Source of the DNA: Tissierellales bacterium
Lineage (GTDB): Bacteria > Bacillota > Clostridia > Tissierellales > Tissierellaceae
NCBI GenBank assembly: GCA_030146915.1
Contig: JASLAT010000034.1
Span: 186,001-250,000 of the forward strand
Reading direction: 5' to 3'
DNA length: 64,000 nucleotides
Every line of letters starts with the position of its first letter. Position 1 is the stretch's first letter. A program made the position numbers and the translations under genes. Below the pieces are notes generated by a model. The model was given only the letters and a program-made list of their open reading frames with translations. It did no database searches and was not told the origin of the DNA. Shown here one piece after another: positions 8,480 to 16,766 of the stretch.

Positions 8480-8509
8480 GTAGGTAGCTTAAGCTACCTA
8501 CTTTTTTTT
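8480..8509 (+). terminator. Terminator after iscU
   Basis: A perfect inverted repeat of 11 bp per arm (8480-8490 and 8491-8501, gtaggtagctt and its complement) followed by eight T's. Confidence 0.9.
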
Positions 8510-8526
8510 ATATGGAAGGTGGTTAT

Positions 8527-9705
8527 ATGTCGATAAAATATTTAGATATTTATTCTTACAAAGTTATAAGGATTTTGTTAGTATTTTTATTAACCATAAC
8601 AATATATTATATTATTAATATTGGAAACCTATATATAGATAAGGATAAAAGAATAAATGTACGATTAGACTATGTTCTTCCTACAATTGGTATTTTATTT
8701 TTTATACTTGTACTTTATGGACTATTTAAAAGATATAGTATTTTATCTGATACTTTTTTTACTATACTGGTGTCTATTATATTAGCTTATTTATTAAATC
8801 CTATAATAAATTTTTTAGAATCAAAAGGATTTACAAGATTAGTATCAGTATTATTACTTTATATTTTTATATTACTTGGAATATTAATATTTGCATTTTT
8901 AATATTGCCAAGAACTGGTCAAGAGATAAAAAAGTTTATATATAATAGCCCAATTTATATAAATAAGTTTTCTAAATTAATTGATAGGTGGATAGAAAAT
9001 TATGATTTAGTTTTAAAAGATTTACCAATTTTATCAAATAATATTAAGGTGGCTATTAAAGAAAATATAGCAGGGGCAGAAAATATATTTTTAAATGGAT
9101 TAAAAGGTTTCTTAACCAGTATAATTAATATATTTGCTAAAGTTGTTAGCTTAGTATTAACCCCAATATTGACTTTATATTTTTTGGTGGATAAAGATTA
9201 TTTTATTAATAAGTTTATATCTCTTATACCAAAAGATAAATGTAAGGACATATCAGTATTATTTGAAGAAATTGATAACTCATTATCTATGTTTGTTAGA
9301 GGTAGATTAATAATGGCACTTTATGTAGGGGTTAGTGTAAGTATAATTCTTTTAATTTTTAGGGTGGATTTTGCTTTAGCAATTGGATTTATAACAGGAT
9401 TTGCAGATATTATTCCATATATAGGCCCATTTCTAGGATTCGTACCTGCAGTTTTCTTTGCTTTAATTGAAAGTCCCAGTAAAGCGTTTTGGGTTGCAGT
9501 ATTATTTTTGATCGTCCAATGGACAGAGAATAATATTCTAGCTCCTAAAGTTATTGGTGATACTACTGGATTGCATCCAATGATAATTCTATTATCAATT
9601 GTAGTTGGAGGAGGTATGTTTGGAGTTTTAGGAATGATTTTTGCAGTTCCTACAGTTTCTATAGCTATAATTTTATATAAACATTTCAGGAATCAAGATA
9701 GATAG
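8527..9705 (+). CDS. AI-2E family (PerM/YdiK-like) membrane transporter
   Basis: A 392-residue membrane protein with about eight hydrophobic segments: two near the N-terminus, a pair around residues 80-130, a soluble middle region (about 145-210) and a C-terminal block of four or more. The signature region is DIIPYIGPFLGFVPAVFFA followed by LIVQWTENNILAPKVIGDTTGLHP, typical of PF01594. Members export small molecules or act in Na+/H+ exchange; the substrate here cannot be told. I chose the ATG at 8527, after ggaaggtgg, rather than the upstream ATG at 8512 that overlaps this ribosome site. It stands alone between the iscU terminator and the alaS promoter. Confidence 0.85.
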   Translation: MSIKYLDIYSYKVIRILLVFLLTITIYYIINIGNLYIDKDKRINVRLDYVLPTIGILFFILVLYGLFKRYSILSDTFFTILVSIILAYLLNPIINFLESKGFTRLVSVLLLYIFILLGILIFAFLILPRTGQEIKKFIYNSPIYINKFSKLIDRWIENYDLVLKDLPILSNNIKVAIKENIAGAENIFLNGLKGFLTSIINIFAKVVSLVLTPILTLYFLVDKDYFINKFISLIPKDKCKDISVLFEEIDNSLSMFVRGRLIMALYVGVSVSIILLIFRVDFALAIGFITGFADIIPYIGPFLGFVPAVFFALIESPSKAFWVAVLFLIVQWTENNILAPKVIGDTTGLHPMIILLSIVVGGGMFGVLGMIFAVPTVSIAIILYKHFRNQDR

Positions 9706-9706
9706 A

Positions 9707-9735
9707 TTGACAAAGAAAACTAGTTTAAATATAAT
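9707..9735 (+). promoter_or_regulatory. Promoter of alaS
   Basis: Perfect consensus: TTGACA (9707-9712), 17-nt spacer, TATAAT (9730-9735). The start codon is 32 nt downstream of the -10, so there is no room for a T-box leader. Confidence 0.88.
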
Positions 9736-9766
9736 TTTAATATAATGATAGGAGAGTGTAATATAG

Positions 9767-12403
9767 ATGAAGAAATTAGGTTTACATGAAATTAGAAGTG
9801 AATTTTTAAAGTTTTTTAAAGAAAAATCTCATACAATAATTCCAAGTGCATCTTTAGTGCCTAAAGACGATAAGTCCTTGCTACTTATAGGGGCAGGAAT
9901 GGCACCGCTAAAAAAATATTTTACTGGAGAGGCAATACCAGAAAGCAGTAGAATGGCCAATTGTCAAAGGTGTATAAGGACTGGAGATTTAGAAAATGTA
10001 GGTATTACAGATAGACATGGAACTTTTTTTGAGATGTTAGGTAATTTTTCTTTTGGAGATTATTTTAAAGAAGAGGCTATAGAATGGGCATGGGAATTCT
10101 TGACTGAAATATTAGAATTACCAAAGTCCGATTTGTGGGTTACTGTTTATAAGGATGACGATGAGGCTGCTAAAATATGGCATGAAAAAATAGGAATTGA
10201 TAAAGATAGAATAGTAAGACTAGGTAAAGAGGATAATTTTTGGGAGTTAGAAGTAGGACCATCAGGACCTAGCTCTGAGATATATGTTGATCGTGGTCCA
10301 AATGTAGGATGTGGTGAGTCAACATGTCAACCTGGTTGTGAGTGTGATAGATATTTAGAAATTTGGAATCTTGTATTTACACAATTTGATAAAGACTCTC
10401 AAGGCAATTATAATCCTTTACCTAATCCTAATATAGATACGGGTATGGGACTAGAAAGAGTCGCTGCATACATAGAGGGAGTAGGCTCTATATTTGAAAT
10501 TGAAGCAATTAGAGATATTTTAAATAAGGTAGAAGAACTATCTAAGAAAAAATATGGAGAAGATGAGAGAGATGATATTTCTATAAGAATTATAACAGAT
10601 CATGTTAGAGCAATGACTTTTTTAGTATCCGATAAAGTTGTACCTAGCAATGAAGGTAGAGGTTATGTTTTAAGAAGAATTATAAGAAGGGCTGCTAGAC
10701 ATGGGAAATTACTAGGGATTAATGGAAGTTTTTTAGGAACTATAATAGATGAAGTAATAAATTCTTGGAAGGTTCAATATAAGGAGTTAGAGAAAAATAA
10801 GGATTATATCAAGAATATAATAAAAATAGAAGAACAGAGATTTCAGGAAACTATAGATCAGGGACTGGAGATATTAGATTCTTATATTAAGAGTATGGCT
10901 GAAGAAGGTATAAATAAATTAGATGGGTTAAGAGCTTTTAAATTATATGACACCTATGGATTCCCTTTAGATCTAACTAAGGAGATTCTGGAAGAGAAGA
11001 AGTTTTTTGTAGATGAAAAAGGCTTTGAAGACTATATGGAAGAACAAAGACAAATGGCTAGGGCTGCACGAAATAATGATGATTCAGGTTGGATGACAGA
11101 AGATGATGTTAAAATATATAAAGACTTATCAACAAAATTTAAAGGTTATAGTGATGATAGCTTAGAATCGAAAGTTATAGGATTATTTAAAAATAATGAA
11201 GAGATAGAGAAGATAAAGGATAATCAAAAAGGATTATTAATAGTTGCTGAAACTCCCTTTTACTCTGAAGGTGGAGGTCAGGTAGGAGATAAAGGTGAGA
11301 TATTAGGACCTAATGGAAGAGCAAAAGTAATAGACACACAGGCTACTAAAAAAGGACATATTTTACATGTGATAGAATTAATAGATGGAAACATAGAAGT
11401 AGGGGACATTGTAGAATTAAAGATAGATTACAATAGAAGAGATTTTATAAAGAAAAATCATACAGCTACTCATTTGTTGCATCAAGCTTTAAAGGATATC
11501 TTGGGAGAGAGTGTTAATCAGGCAGGTTCTATCGTAGAAGAAGATAGGTTAAGGTTTGATTTTAGTTATCCGAATAAAATTTCCAAAGATAATATAGGAA
11601 AAATAGAAAAACTAGTAAATAAGAAGATATTTGAAAATTTAAAAGTAGATACTGTATTAACCAATATATCTGAGGCCAAAGATATGGGTGCAATAGGTCT
11701 ATTTGAGGATAAGTATAGTGATGAAGTAAGAGTTCTTAAGATTGCTGATTATTCGATAGAGTTATGTGGGGGAACACACGTTAAAAATACATCTGAAATT
11801 GGTATTTTTAAAATATTATCAGAAACAGGCGTATCAGCAGGTATTAGAAGAATAGAAGCTATTACGAGTAAGGCAGTATATGAATATTTAAATAGTTTAG
11901 AAGATAAGATAAACTATGTAGAAAAGGCAGTAAAAACTGATAGAAATAATTTAGAGACTAAATTAGACTCTATTTTAGAAGATTTATCAAGTAGTAAAAA
12001 AGAAATTGATACACTAACTTCTAAATTAGCGGCTTCAGCTACTGGAGATTTAATAGATAAAAAAGAAGATATAAAAGGTATAGATGTTATTATAAGTAAG
12101 ATTGATAATATTGATATGAAGGGACTTAGAAATTTAGGAGATGAGTTAAAAAATAAACTAGGAACAGGATTAGTAGTATTAGCAGGAACTAAAGATTCTA
12201 AATTATATTTTTTAGTAACTGCTAGTGAAGATTTAATTAAAAAAGGAATTCACTCTGGTAAATTAATAAGGGAAATAGCTTCAGTAACAGGTGGATCAGG
12301 AGGCGGAAGGCCTGATATGGCTCAAGCGGGCGGTAAAGATATATCTAAAATAGACGAGGCTTTAAATAAAGCTAAAGATCTTATAGAAAATCAATTAAAA
12401 TAA
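9767..12403 (+). CDS. alaS: Alanyl-tRNA synthetase
   Basis: An 878-residue class II synthetase, full bacterial length, charging tRNA-Ala and clearing Ser/Gly mischarging. The catalytic core contains FFEMLGNFSFGDYF and the motif 3 region NIDTGMGLERVAA. The editing domain has the zinc-binding HTATHLLHQAL and CGGTH (about residue 666), and the C-terminal C-Ala/DHHA1 part ends with GGSGGGRPDMAQAGGKD. The ATG has AGGAGAG about 10 nt upstream. Unlike asnS and leuS it has a short leader from a consensus promoter without a T-box, so expression appears constitutive at the transcription level. Confidence 0.98.
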   Translation: MKKLGLHEIRSEFLKFFKEKSHTIIPSASLVPKDDKSLLLIGAGMAPLKKYFTGEAIPESSRMANCQRCIRTGDLENVGITDRHGTFFEMLGNFSFGDYFKEEAIEWAWEFLTEILELPKSDLWVTVYKDDDEAAKIWHEKIGIDKDRIVRLGKEDNFWELEVGPSGPSSEIYVDRGPNVGCGESTCQPGCECDRYLEIWNLVFTQFDKDSQGNYNPLPNPNIDTGMGLERVAAYIEGVGSIFEIEAIRDILNKVEELSKKKYGEDERDDISIRIITDHVRAMTFLVSDKVVPSNEGRGYVLRRIIRRAARHGKLLGINGSFLGTIIDEVINSWKVQYKELEKNKDYIKNIIKIEEQRFQETIDQGLEILDSYIKSMAEEGINKLDGLRAFKLYDTYGFPLDLTKEILEEKKFFVDEKGFEDYMEEQRQMARAARNNDDSGWMTEDDVKIYKDLSTKFKGYSDDSLESKVIGLFKNNEEIEKIKDNQKGLLIVAETPFYSEGGGQVGDKGEILGPNGRAKVIDTQATKKGHILHVIELIDGNIEVGDIVELKIDYNRRDFIKKNHTATHLLHQALKDILGESVNQAGSIVEEDRLRFDFSYPNKISKDNIGKIEKLVNKKIFENLKVDTVLTNISEAKDMGAIGLFEDKYSDEVRVLKIADYSIELCGGTHVKNTSEIGIFKILSETGVSAGIRRIEAITSKAVYEYLNSLEDKINYVEKAVKTDRNNLETKLDSILEDLSSSKKEIDTLTSKLAASATGDLIDKKEDIKGIDVIISKIDNIDMKGLRNLGDELKNKLGTGLVVLAGTKDSKLYFLVTASEDLIKKGIHSGKLIREIASVTGGSGGGRPDMAQAGGKDISKIDEALNKAKDLIENQLK

Positions 12404-12408
12404 AAGTA

Positions 12409-12440
12409 AGAGGTGGTTCAAAGAACTACCTCTATTTTTA
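12409..12440 (+). terminator. Terminator after alaS
   Basis: An 11-bp stem (12409-12419, agaggtggttc, with 12423-12433, gaactacctct, one G-U) with loop aaa, followed by attttta. Confidence 0.82.
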
Positions 12441-12473
12441 ATATGTGGTATAATAAATTAAGGGGGTAATACT

Positions 12474-12734
12474 ATGAGTAGAGATTTTGAAGAAACTATG
12501 AAGTTTCAACCTGCTAAAGATAAAACAATACAGGCTAGAGATATTATATCTTCAGTATATAAATCTTTGGAGGAAAAAGGATATGACCCGATTAATCAGA
12601 TAATAGGATATATTTTATCTGGAGACCCAACTTATATAACTAGTTATAATGATGCTAGGTCTTTAATAAGTAAAATTGAAAGAGATGAGTTATTAGAGGA
12701 AATTTTAAAAGAGTATATAAATATTCAAAAATAA
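12474..12734 (+). CDS. ireB: IreB-family regulatory phosphoprotein (UPF0297, YrzL)
   Basis: An 86-residue protein matching the UPF0297 family over its full length (MSRDFEETMKFQ at the start, then YDPINQIIGYILSGDPTYITS). In Enterococcus its homologue IreB is phosphorylated on threonines by the PASTA kinase IreK and modulates cephalosporin tolerance; the Thr-rich N-terminal part (ETMKF, DKTIQ) is conserved here. No kinase gene is adjacent, so that link is by family knowledge only. The ATG follows taagggggt. Gene order ireB-ruvX-DUF1292 after alaS is the standard Firmicute arrangement. Confidence 0.92.
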   Translation: MSRDFEETMKFQPAKDKTIQARDIISSVYKSLEEKGYDPINQIIGYILSGDPTYITSYNDARSLISKIERDELLEEILKEYINIQK

Positions 12735-12765
12735 TATAGTAGGATTCCTACTATATTATTTAGTT
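12731..12765 (+). terminator. Hairpin at the end of ireB, probable weak terminator
   Basis: A 13-bp stem (12731-12743 with 12747-12759) with a 3-nt loop overlaps the ireB stop codon. The run that follows is only partly T (tagtttt), so termination may be incomplete and allow read-through to ruvX. Confidence 0.55.
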
Positions 12766-12835
12766 TTAATATAAAATATGTATAAATTTTAAAAAACTGG
12801 GTAAATACTAATTCAGAGTGAGATGGAGAGATTAA

Positions 12836-13258
12836 ATGAAAAGAGTTTTAGGTTTAGATGTTGGAGATAAAACAATAGGCGTTGCAGTGTCCGACTTGTT
12901 ATTTATAACAGCTCAAGGATTATGTACTATAAGAAGAAAAAATGAGAAAGAAGATTTAAAGAAACTGTCTGATATAATTGAAGAATATAATGTGGGAAAA
13001 ATTGTAGTAGGTCTTCCGTATAATATGAATGGTTCTTTAGGTTTTCAAGGAGAAAAAACCAAGGAATTTGGAGATGTTATAAATAAGAAGTTGAATATGC
13101 AGGTAATTTATGAGGATGAAAGGTTAACAACAATGGCCGCAGAAAGAATGTTGATCTCTGGAGATGTTAGTAGAAAAAAGAGAAAAAAACTTATAGATAA
13201 GGTAGCTGCTACCTACATATTACAAACTTATTTAGATAGAGAAGGAGGAAAAATATGA
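12836..13258 (+). CDS. ruvX: Putative Holliday junction resolvase / pre-16S rRNA nuclease YqgF
   Basis: A 140-residue RNase H-fold protein. The N-terminal strand VLGLDVGDKTIGVAVSD carries the first catalytic Asp, VVGLPYNMNGSLG is the middle family motif, and YEDERLTTMAAE supplies the downstream Glu/Asp set. The family has been assigned both Holliday-junction resolution and, in E. coli, 5' processing of 16S rRNA, so its exact role here is open. The ATG follows gatggagag. The stop overlaps the start of the DUF1292 gene by 4 bp (ATGA), so the two are translationally coupled. Confidence 0.93.
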   Translation: MKRVLGLDVGDKTIGVAVSDLLFITAQGLCTIRRKNEKEDLKKLSDIIEEYNVGKIVVGLPYNMNGSLGFQGEKTKEFGDVINKKLNMQVIYEDERLTTMAAERMLISGDVSRKKRKKLIDKVAATYILQTYLDREGGKI

Positions 13259-13491
13259 AGGATATAATAACACTTATAAACGAAGATGGAGAGGAAGAAG
13301 AATTTCATTTAATAGCAAGTTTTGGTTTAGATGATCAAGACTATGCAGCTCTTGTTGATTTAAATGATGAGAATACAATTTTATTTTTTAGAATGGATAA
13401 AGCTGATAGTGAAGAATTAATATTAGAAGGAATTAATGATGAAGGCGAGTTAGATGCAGTAATTGATGCATTTGAAGAATTAGAAAGCTAA
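13255..13491 (+). CDS. DUF1292 protein (YrzB family)
   Basis: A small, very acidic 78-residue protein of the YrzB/DUF1292 family, recognised by its strand-rich start (ITLINEDGEEEEFHLIASFGLDDQDYAALVDL) and its place right after ruvX, with which it shares an ATGA overlap; ribosome site gaaggagg. The family is almost universal in Firmicutes in this position, but its function is unknown to me. There is no membrane segment or signal peptide. Confidence 0.9.
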   Translation: MKDIITLINEDGEEEEFHLIASFGLDDQDYAALVDLNDENTILFFRMDKADSEELILEGINDEGELDAVIDAFEELES

Positions 13492-13502
13492 AATTTTCCT
13501 TG

Positions 13503-13531
13503 TTGACTTTATAGGAAAAAAATAGTATTCT
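13503..13531 (+). promoter_or_regulatory. Promoter of fur
   Basis: TTGACT (13503-13508), 17-nt spacer, TATTCT (13526-13531). A tagtcgggt string identical to that in the rrf2 promoter lies just downstream at 13546-13554. Confidence 0.6.
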
Positions 13532-13561
13532 AATAAATAGAATCATAGTCGGGTGAAAATA

Positions 13562-13999
13562 ATGAAAATAACTAGCAATGAAATTAAAGAAAAACTTCGT
13601 GAAGAAGGTTATAAATATACTAAGCAGCGTGAAATAATTTTCGAAGCCATGTTAGAAAATTTCGATAAGCACTTAAGCTGTGATGATATATTTGATATAG
13701 TTCGTGATGACCATCCAGAACTAGGTATTGCTACTGTATATAGGACTTTACAATTATTTGAAAAAATGAGCATAGTTCATAAGGTGGATTTTGATGATGG
13801 ATTTAGTAGGTATGAGTTAAGCCCTGGTCAGGGACAACTTAATCACCATCACTTAATATGTGTGAATTGCGGAAAAGTAATGGAAGTAAAACTTGATTTA
13901 CTTGAAACGTTAGAAGAAGAAATTGAGAAGGAAGAACAATTTAAAATTCTAGATCATAACGTTAAGTTTTATGGTCATTGTAGCGAATGCCAAAAATAA
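13562..13999 (+). CDS. fur: Fur-family metal-responsive regulator
   Basis: A 145-residue winged-helix repressor. The DNA-binding half (residues about 1-80) includes YKYTKQREIIFEAML and HPELGIATVYRTLQLFEK, and the dimer/metal half has NHHHLICVNCGKVMEV (regulatory His cluster and the first structural CxxC) and a terminal CSECQK (second CxxC zinc pair). It represses metal- or peroxide-stress genes with its metal bound. Fur, PerR and Zur cannot be separated safely by eye; the sequence around the His cluster looks more Fur-like. I chose the ATG at 13562; a GTG at 13553 lies inside the ribosome site. It is a single-gene unit with its own promoter and terminator. Confidence 0.9.
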   Translation: MKITSNEIKEKLREEGYKYTKQREIIFEAMLENFDKHLSCDDIFDIVRDDHPELGIATVYRTLQLFEKMSIVHKVDFDDGFSRYELSPGQGQLNHHHLICVNCGKVMEVKLDLLETLEEEIEKEEQFKILDHNVKFYGHCSECQK

Positions 14000-14028
14000 A
14001 ATCCCTACTGAATAGGGATTTATTTTTG
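13999..14028 (+). terminator. Terminator after fur
   Basis: A 9-bp stem (aaatcccta, 13999-14007, with tagggattt, 14013-14021) overlaps the last base of the stop codon and is followed by attttt. Confidence 0.85.
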
Positions 14029-14100
14029 TGTATTACTTAATTGTATCCTATAAGCTTATTTGAACAGTGATAATTTAAAATGAAAGGAAGAGAGATTAGA

Positions 14101-15768
14101 TTGAGTAAGAATGAAAATGGAACGGTAAAAATTATTCCTCTTGGAGGAATGGGTGAGGTAGGAAAAAACCTTACTGTTATAGAGTATAAGAATGATATAT
14201 TAATAGTAGATTGCGGATTAAGTTTTCCAGAAGAGGAAATGTTAGGTATAGACGTAGTAATTCCAGATATAACTTATTTGCTTAGAAATAAAAAGAAAAT
14301 AAGAGGTGTTGTAATAACACATGGTCACGAAGATCATATAGGTGCTATACCATATCTTTTAAAAGAAGTTAAAGTGCCAATATATGGTACAAAATTAACA
14401 TTAGGATTATTAGAGACAAAATTTAGAGAGCATAGATTAAAGGATATAGATTTAAATGTAGTTAAATATGGAGATAGGGTTAAACTAGGAGATTTTGAAG
14501 TTGAATTTATAAAGGTAGGCCATAGTATACCAGATAGTTCGGCATTAGCTATAAGAACACCAGTAGGTGTTATTGTGTCAACAGGAGATTTTAAAATAGA
14601 CTATACACCTATAGATGGGAATGTTATAGATTTAAACAGATTTGCGGAATTGGGAAATGAAGGGGTATTAGCTTTATTATCAGATAGTACGAATGCTGAA
14701 AAAGAAGGTTATACAAAAAGTGAAAGAACTGTTGGTGAAACTTTTAAAAATTTATTTGGTAGACATGATGGAAGAGTTATTGTTGCAACTTTTGCCTCTA
14801 ATATCCATAGGGTACAGCAAATTATAGATGCTTCAGAAGCTAATGGAAGAAAGGTAATTTTATCTGGTAGGTCTATGCTAAATAATACTCAAGTAGCACA
14901 GGAATTAGGGTATTTAAAAGTTAACGATGGAACTATAATTGATTTAAATGACATTAATAAGTACGAAAGTAACGAAATTACTTTTATTATGACAGGAAGT
15001 CAAGGTGAACCTATGGCAGCTTTATCAAGGATAGCAGCTTCAGACCATAGAAGAATTCAATTAGAACCTGATGATCTTGTTATATTATCAGCAACTCCAA
15101 TACCTGGAAATGAAAAAACTGTTGGCAGAGTAATAAATAATTTAATAGAAAAAGGTGTAAAGGTGATTCACGATAAATCACAAAATATACACGTATCAGG
15201 TCATGCATCTAGGGAAGAATTAAAGCTTATATTAAATTTAGTAAAACCAAAGTATTTTATACCAATGCATGGGGAACCAAGACAGTTAAAAGCTCATGCT
15301 GAATTGGGAGTTGATAGTGGAATTGATAGGTCTGATATATTTGTAATAGATAATGGATCAACGCTAGAAATTAACAAAAAAGGTGCAAGACTAGGTAATA
15401 GAGTACCTGCTGGAAATATTTTAGTAGATGGTTTAGGCGTTGGAGACGTAGGTAATATAGTATTGAGAGATAGAAAGCATTTATCAGAAGATGGTTTGAT
15501 AGTTGTTGTAGTGACTATCAGTAAGGAAGATGGGAAAGTTTTAGCAGGTCCAGATTTAATTTCTAGAGGGTTTGTGTATGTAAGAGAGTCTGAAGACTTA
15601 CTAAAAGATGCTAGAGAGATGGTAGGGGATGTATTAGCAGAATGTGAAAGAGAAAAAATCACTGATTGGGCAACCCTTAAATTTAGAATTAGGAATTCAC
15701 TAAGAAATCATATGTTTGGTGAAATAAAAAGAAATCCAATGATACTTCCTATTATAATGGAAGTTTAA
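14101..15768 (+). CDS. rnj: Ribonuclease J
   Basis: A 555-residue metallo-beta-lactamase/beta-CASP nuclease, matching B. subtilis RNase J1 in length; it degrades and processes mRNA and rRNA by 5'-3' exonuclease and endonuclease action. The zinc motif HGHEDH is at about residues 76-81; GHSIPDSSALAIRTPVG, STGDFKID and the beta-CASP segments GSQGEPMAAL and HVSGHASREEL follow; a C-terminal domain closes it. I chose the TTG at 14101 because AAAGGAAGAGAG lies at correct spacing before it, whereas the ATG at 14080 has no ribosome site. Only one RNase J is in the window. It is monocistronic, ending at a strong terminator. Confidence 0.95.
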   Translation: MSKNENGTVKIIPLGGMGEVGKNLTVIEYKNDILIVDCGLSFPEEEMLGIDVVIPDITYLLRNKKKIRGVVITHGHEDHIGAIPYLLKEVKVPIYGTKLTLGLLETKFREHRLKDIDLNVVKYGDRVKLGDFEVEFIKVGHSIPDSSALAIRTPVGVIVSTGDFKIDYTPIDGNVIDLNRFAELGNEGVLALLSDSTNAEKEGYTKSERTVGETFKNLFGRHDGRVIVATFASNIHRVQQIIDASEANGRKVILSGRSMLNNTQVAQELGYLKVNDGTIIDLNDINKYESNEITFIMTGSQGEPMAALSRIAASDHRRIQLEPDDLVILSATPIPGNEKTVGRVINNLIEKGVKVIHDKSQNIHVSGHASREELKLILNLVKPKYFIPMHGEPRQLKAHAELGVDSGIDRSDIFVIDNGSTLEINKKGARLGNRVPAGNILVDGLGVGDVGNIVLRDRKHLSEDGLIVVVVTISKEDGKVLAGPDLISRGFVYVRESEDLLKDAREMVGDVLAECEREKITDWATLKFRIRNSLRNHMFGEIKRNPMILPIIMEV

Positions 15769-15776
15769 TATAAGAG

Positions 15777-15810
15777 ACCCTAGTATAGCATTATACTAGG
15801 GTTTTTGTTA
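15777..15810 (+). terminator. Terminator after rnj
   Basis: An 11-bp perfect stem (accctagtata, 15777-15787, with tatactagggt, 15792-15802), loop gcat, followed by a T run. Confidence 0.9.
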
Positions 15811-15853
15811 TAATAGAATAGGATTAAAATTAAGGATAGAAAGGGGTTATTAA

Positions 15854-16159
15854 ATGGGGATATTAGCTGATTTAATCAAATACCTAGGTATACTTACTAT
15901 AGGAGCACTAATTGGATATAAGTTTAATATTAGTGAGAGAGTATCTAATAATTTAGAAAAAGTACAAAATTTTTGTTTGTTATTTTTATTATTTACTATG
16001 GGTATAACAATAGGTATGGAAGATGAGGTAGTAAATAACTTATTTTCAATAGGAATAAAAGCATTAATTTTAAGTGTATTTACAATTGTATTTAGTGTTA
16101 TTGGAGTAAGAGTTATAAAAAAATATGTATACATAGAAGGTGATGACAATGACAATTAA
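15854..16159 (+). CDS. LysO-type lysine exporter, N-terminal module as a separate gene
   Basis: A 101-residue protein with three predicted membrane segments (about residues 3-22, 38-56 and 66-88), matching the first DUF340 half of E. coli LysO (YbjE, a single protein of about 300 residues that exports L-lysine). The ATG follows agaaagggg. Its last codons overlap the next gene by 11 bp, which encodes the second half; together they make up the length of one LysO. Split LysO genes are common in anaerobes, so this is likely a natural two-subunit form, not a frameshift: both parts have their own start and ribosome site. Substrate assignment rests on the family. Confidence 0.8.
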   Translation: MGILADLIKYLGILTIGALIGYKFNISERVSNNLEKVQNFCLLFLLFTMGITIGMEDEVVNNLFSIGIKALILSVFTIVFSVIGVRVIKKYVYIEGDDNDN

Positions 16160-16754
16160 AATATTTGCATCTGTTATAATTGGAGCATTAGTAGGATATT
16201 TTATTAATTTACCTATGGAAATTTCCAGTAATTTAGGAAGTATTACTGATATAGGATTATTAATCTTGTTATTTTTTGTGGGTATAGATATAGGAAGACA
16301 AAAGGGGATACTTGATACTATAAAAAATATGGGGCTTAGAGTTTTACTGGTACCTGTATCAATAATAGCAGGAAGCTTAGTTGGAGGTTTTTTATCAAGT
16401 TTTCTTCTAGGTGTACTACCATTTGAAGGAACTGCTTTAGGAGCAGGACTGGGCTGGTATACATTAAGTGCTACAATATTGACACGTGAAGGCTTTGTTG
16501 TATTATCAACATTGGCTTTTCTATCTAATGTATTTAGAGAGGTAATCGCTCTTATGGTAATGCCATATGTGGCAAAAAAACTAGGATATTTAGAGACAGT
16601 TGCTATGGCAGGTGCAACAGCTATGGATACATCACTTCCTATGATTTCTAGTACAACAGATGCAAAAACTTCAATTATAGCTTTTGTATCAGGTGTAATA
16701 TGTACATCTAGTGTACCTATTATACTTCCAATAATATTAAAGTTTGGTGCATAA
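16149..16754 (+). CDS. lysO: LysO-type lysine exporter, C-terminal module
   Basis: A 201-residue membrane protein with about six hydrophobic segments carrying the LysO signature GLGWYTLSATILTREG and the later AMDTSLPMISSTTDAK, residues tied to transport in E. coli LysO. It should pair with the preceding 101-residue protein to form the exporter of L-lysine (and toxic analogues such as thialysine). The start is uncertain between ATG 16143 and ATG 16149; I prefer 16149 for its spacing to agaagg, and a GTG at 16140 is unlikely. mltG follows after 12 bp with its own ribosome site, probably on the same transcript. No lysine riboswitch is visible upstream. Confidence 0.85.
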   Translation: MTIKIFASVIIGALVGYFINLPMEISSNLGSITDIGLLILLFFVGIDIGRQKGILDTIKNMGLRVLLVPVSIIAGSLVGGFLSSFLLGVLPFEGTALGAGLGWYTLSATILTREGFVVLSTLAFLSNVFREVIALMVMPYVAKKLGYLETVAMAGATAMDTSLPMISSTTDAKTSIIAFVSGVICTSSVPIILPIILKFGA

Positions 16755-16766
16755 AGAGGTGAAAAT

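Noticed and set aside
9736..9766. T-box control of alaS
   Set aside because: Only about 25 nt of leader fit after a consensus promoter and no T-box sequence is seen.
13493..13520. Terminator after the DUF1292 gene (ttttcct with aggaaaa)
   Set aside because: The stem is short with a 12-nt loop, is followed by A's rather than T's, and overlaps the fur promoter.
15785..15853. Lysine riboswitch or strong promoter before the lysO pair
   Set aside because: The gap is mostly the rnj terminator; only an isolated TATAAT (15809 region) is seen, with no room for a riboswitch.
15850..16155. Minus-strand frame opposite the first lysO gene
   Set aside because: Same extent as the + strand gene, which has a ribosome site and family match.
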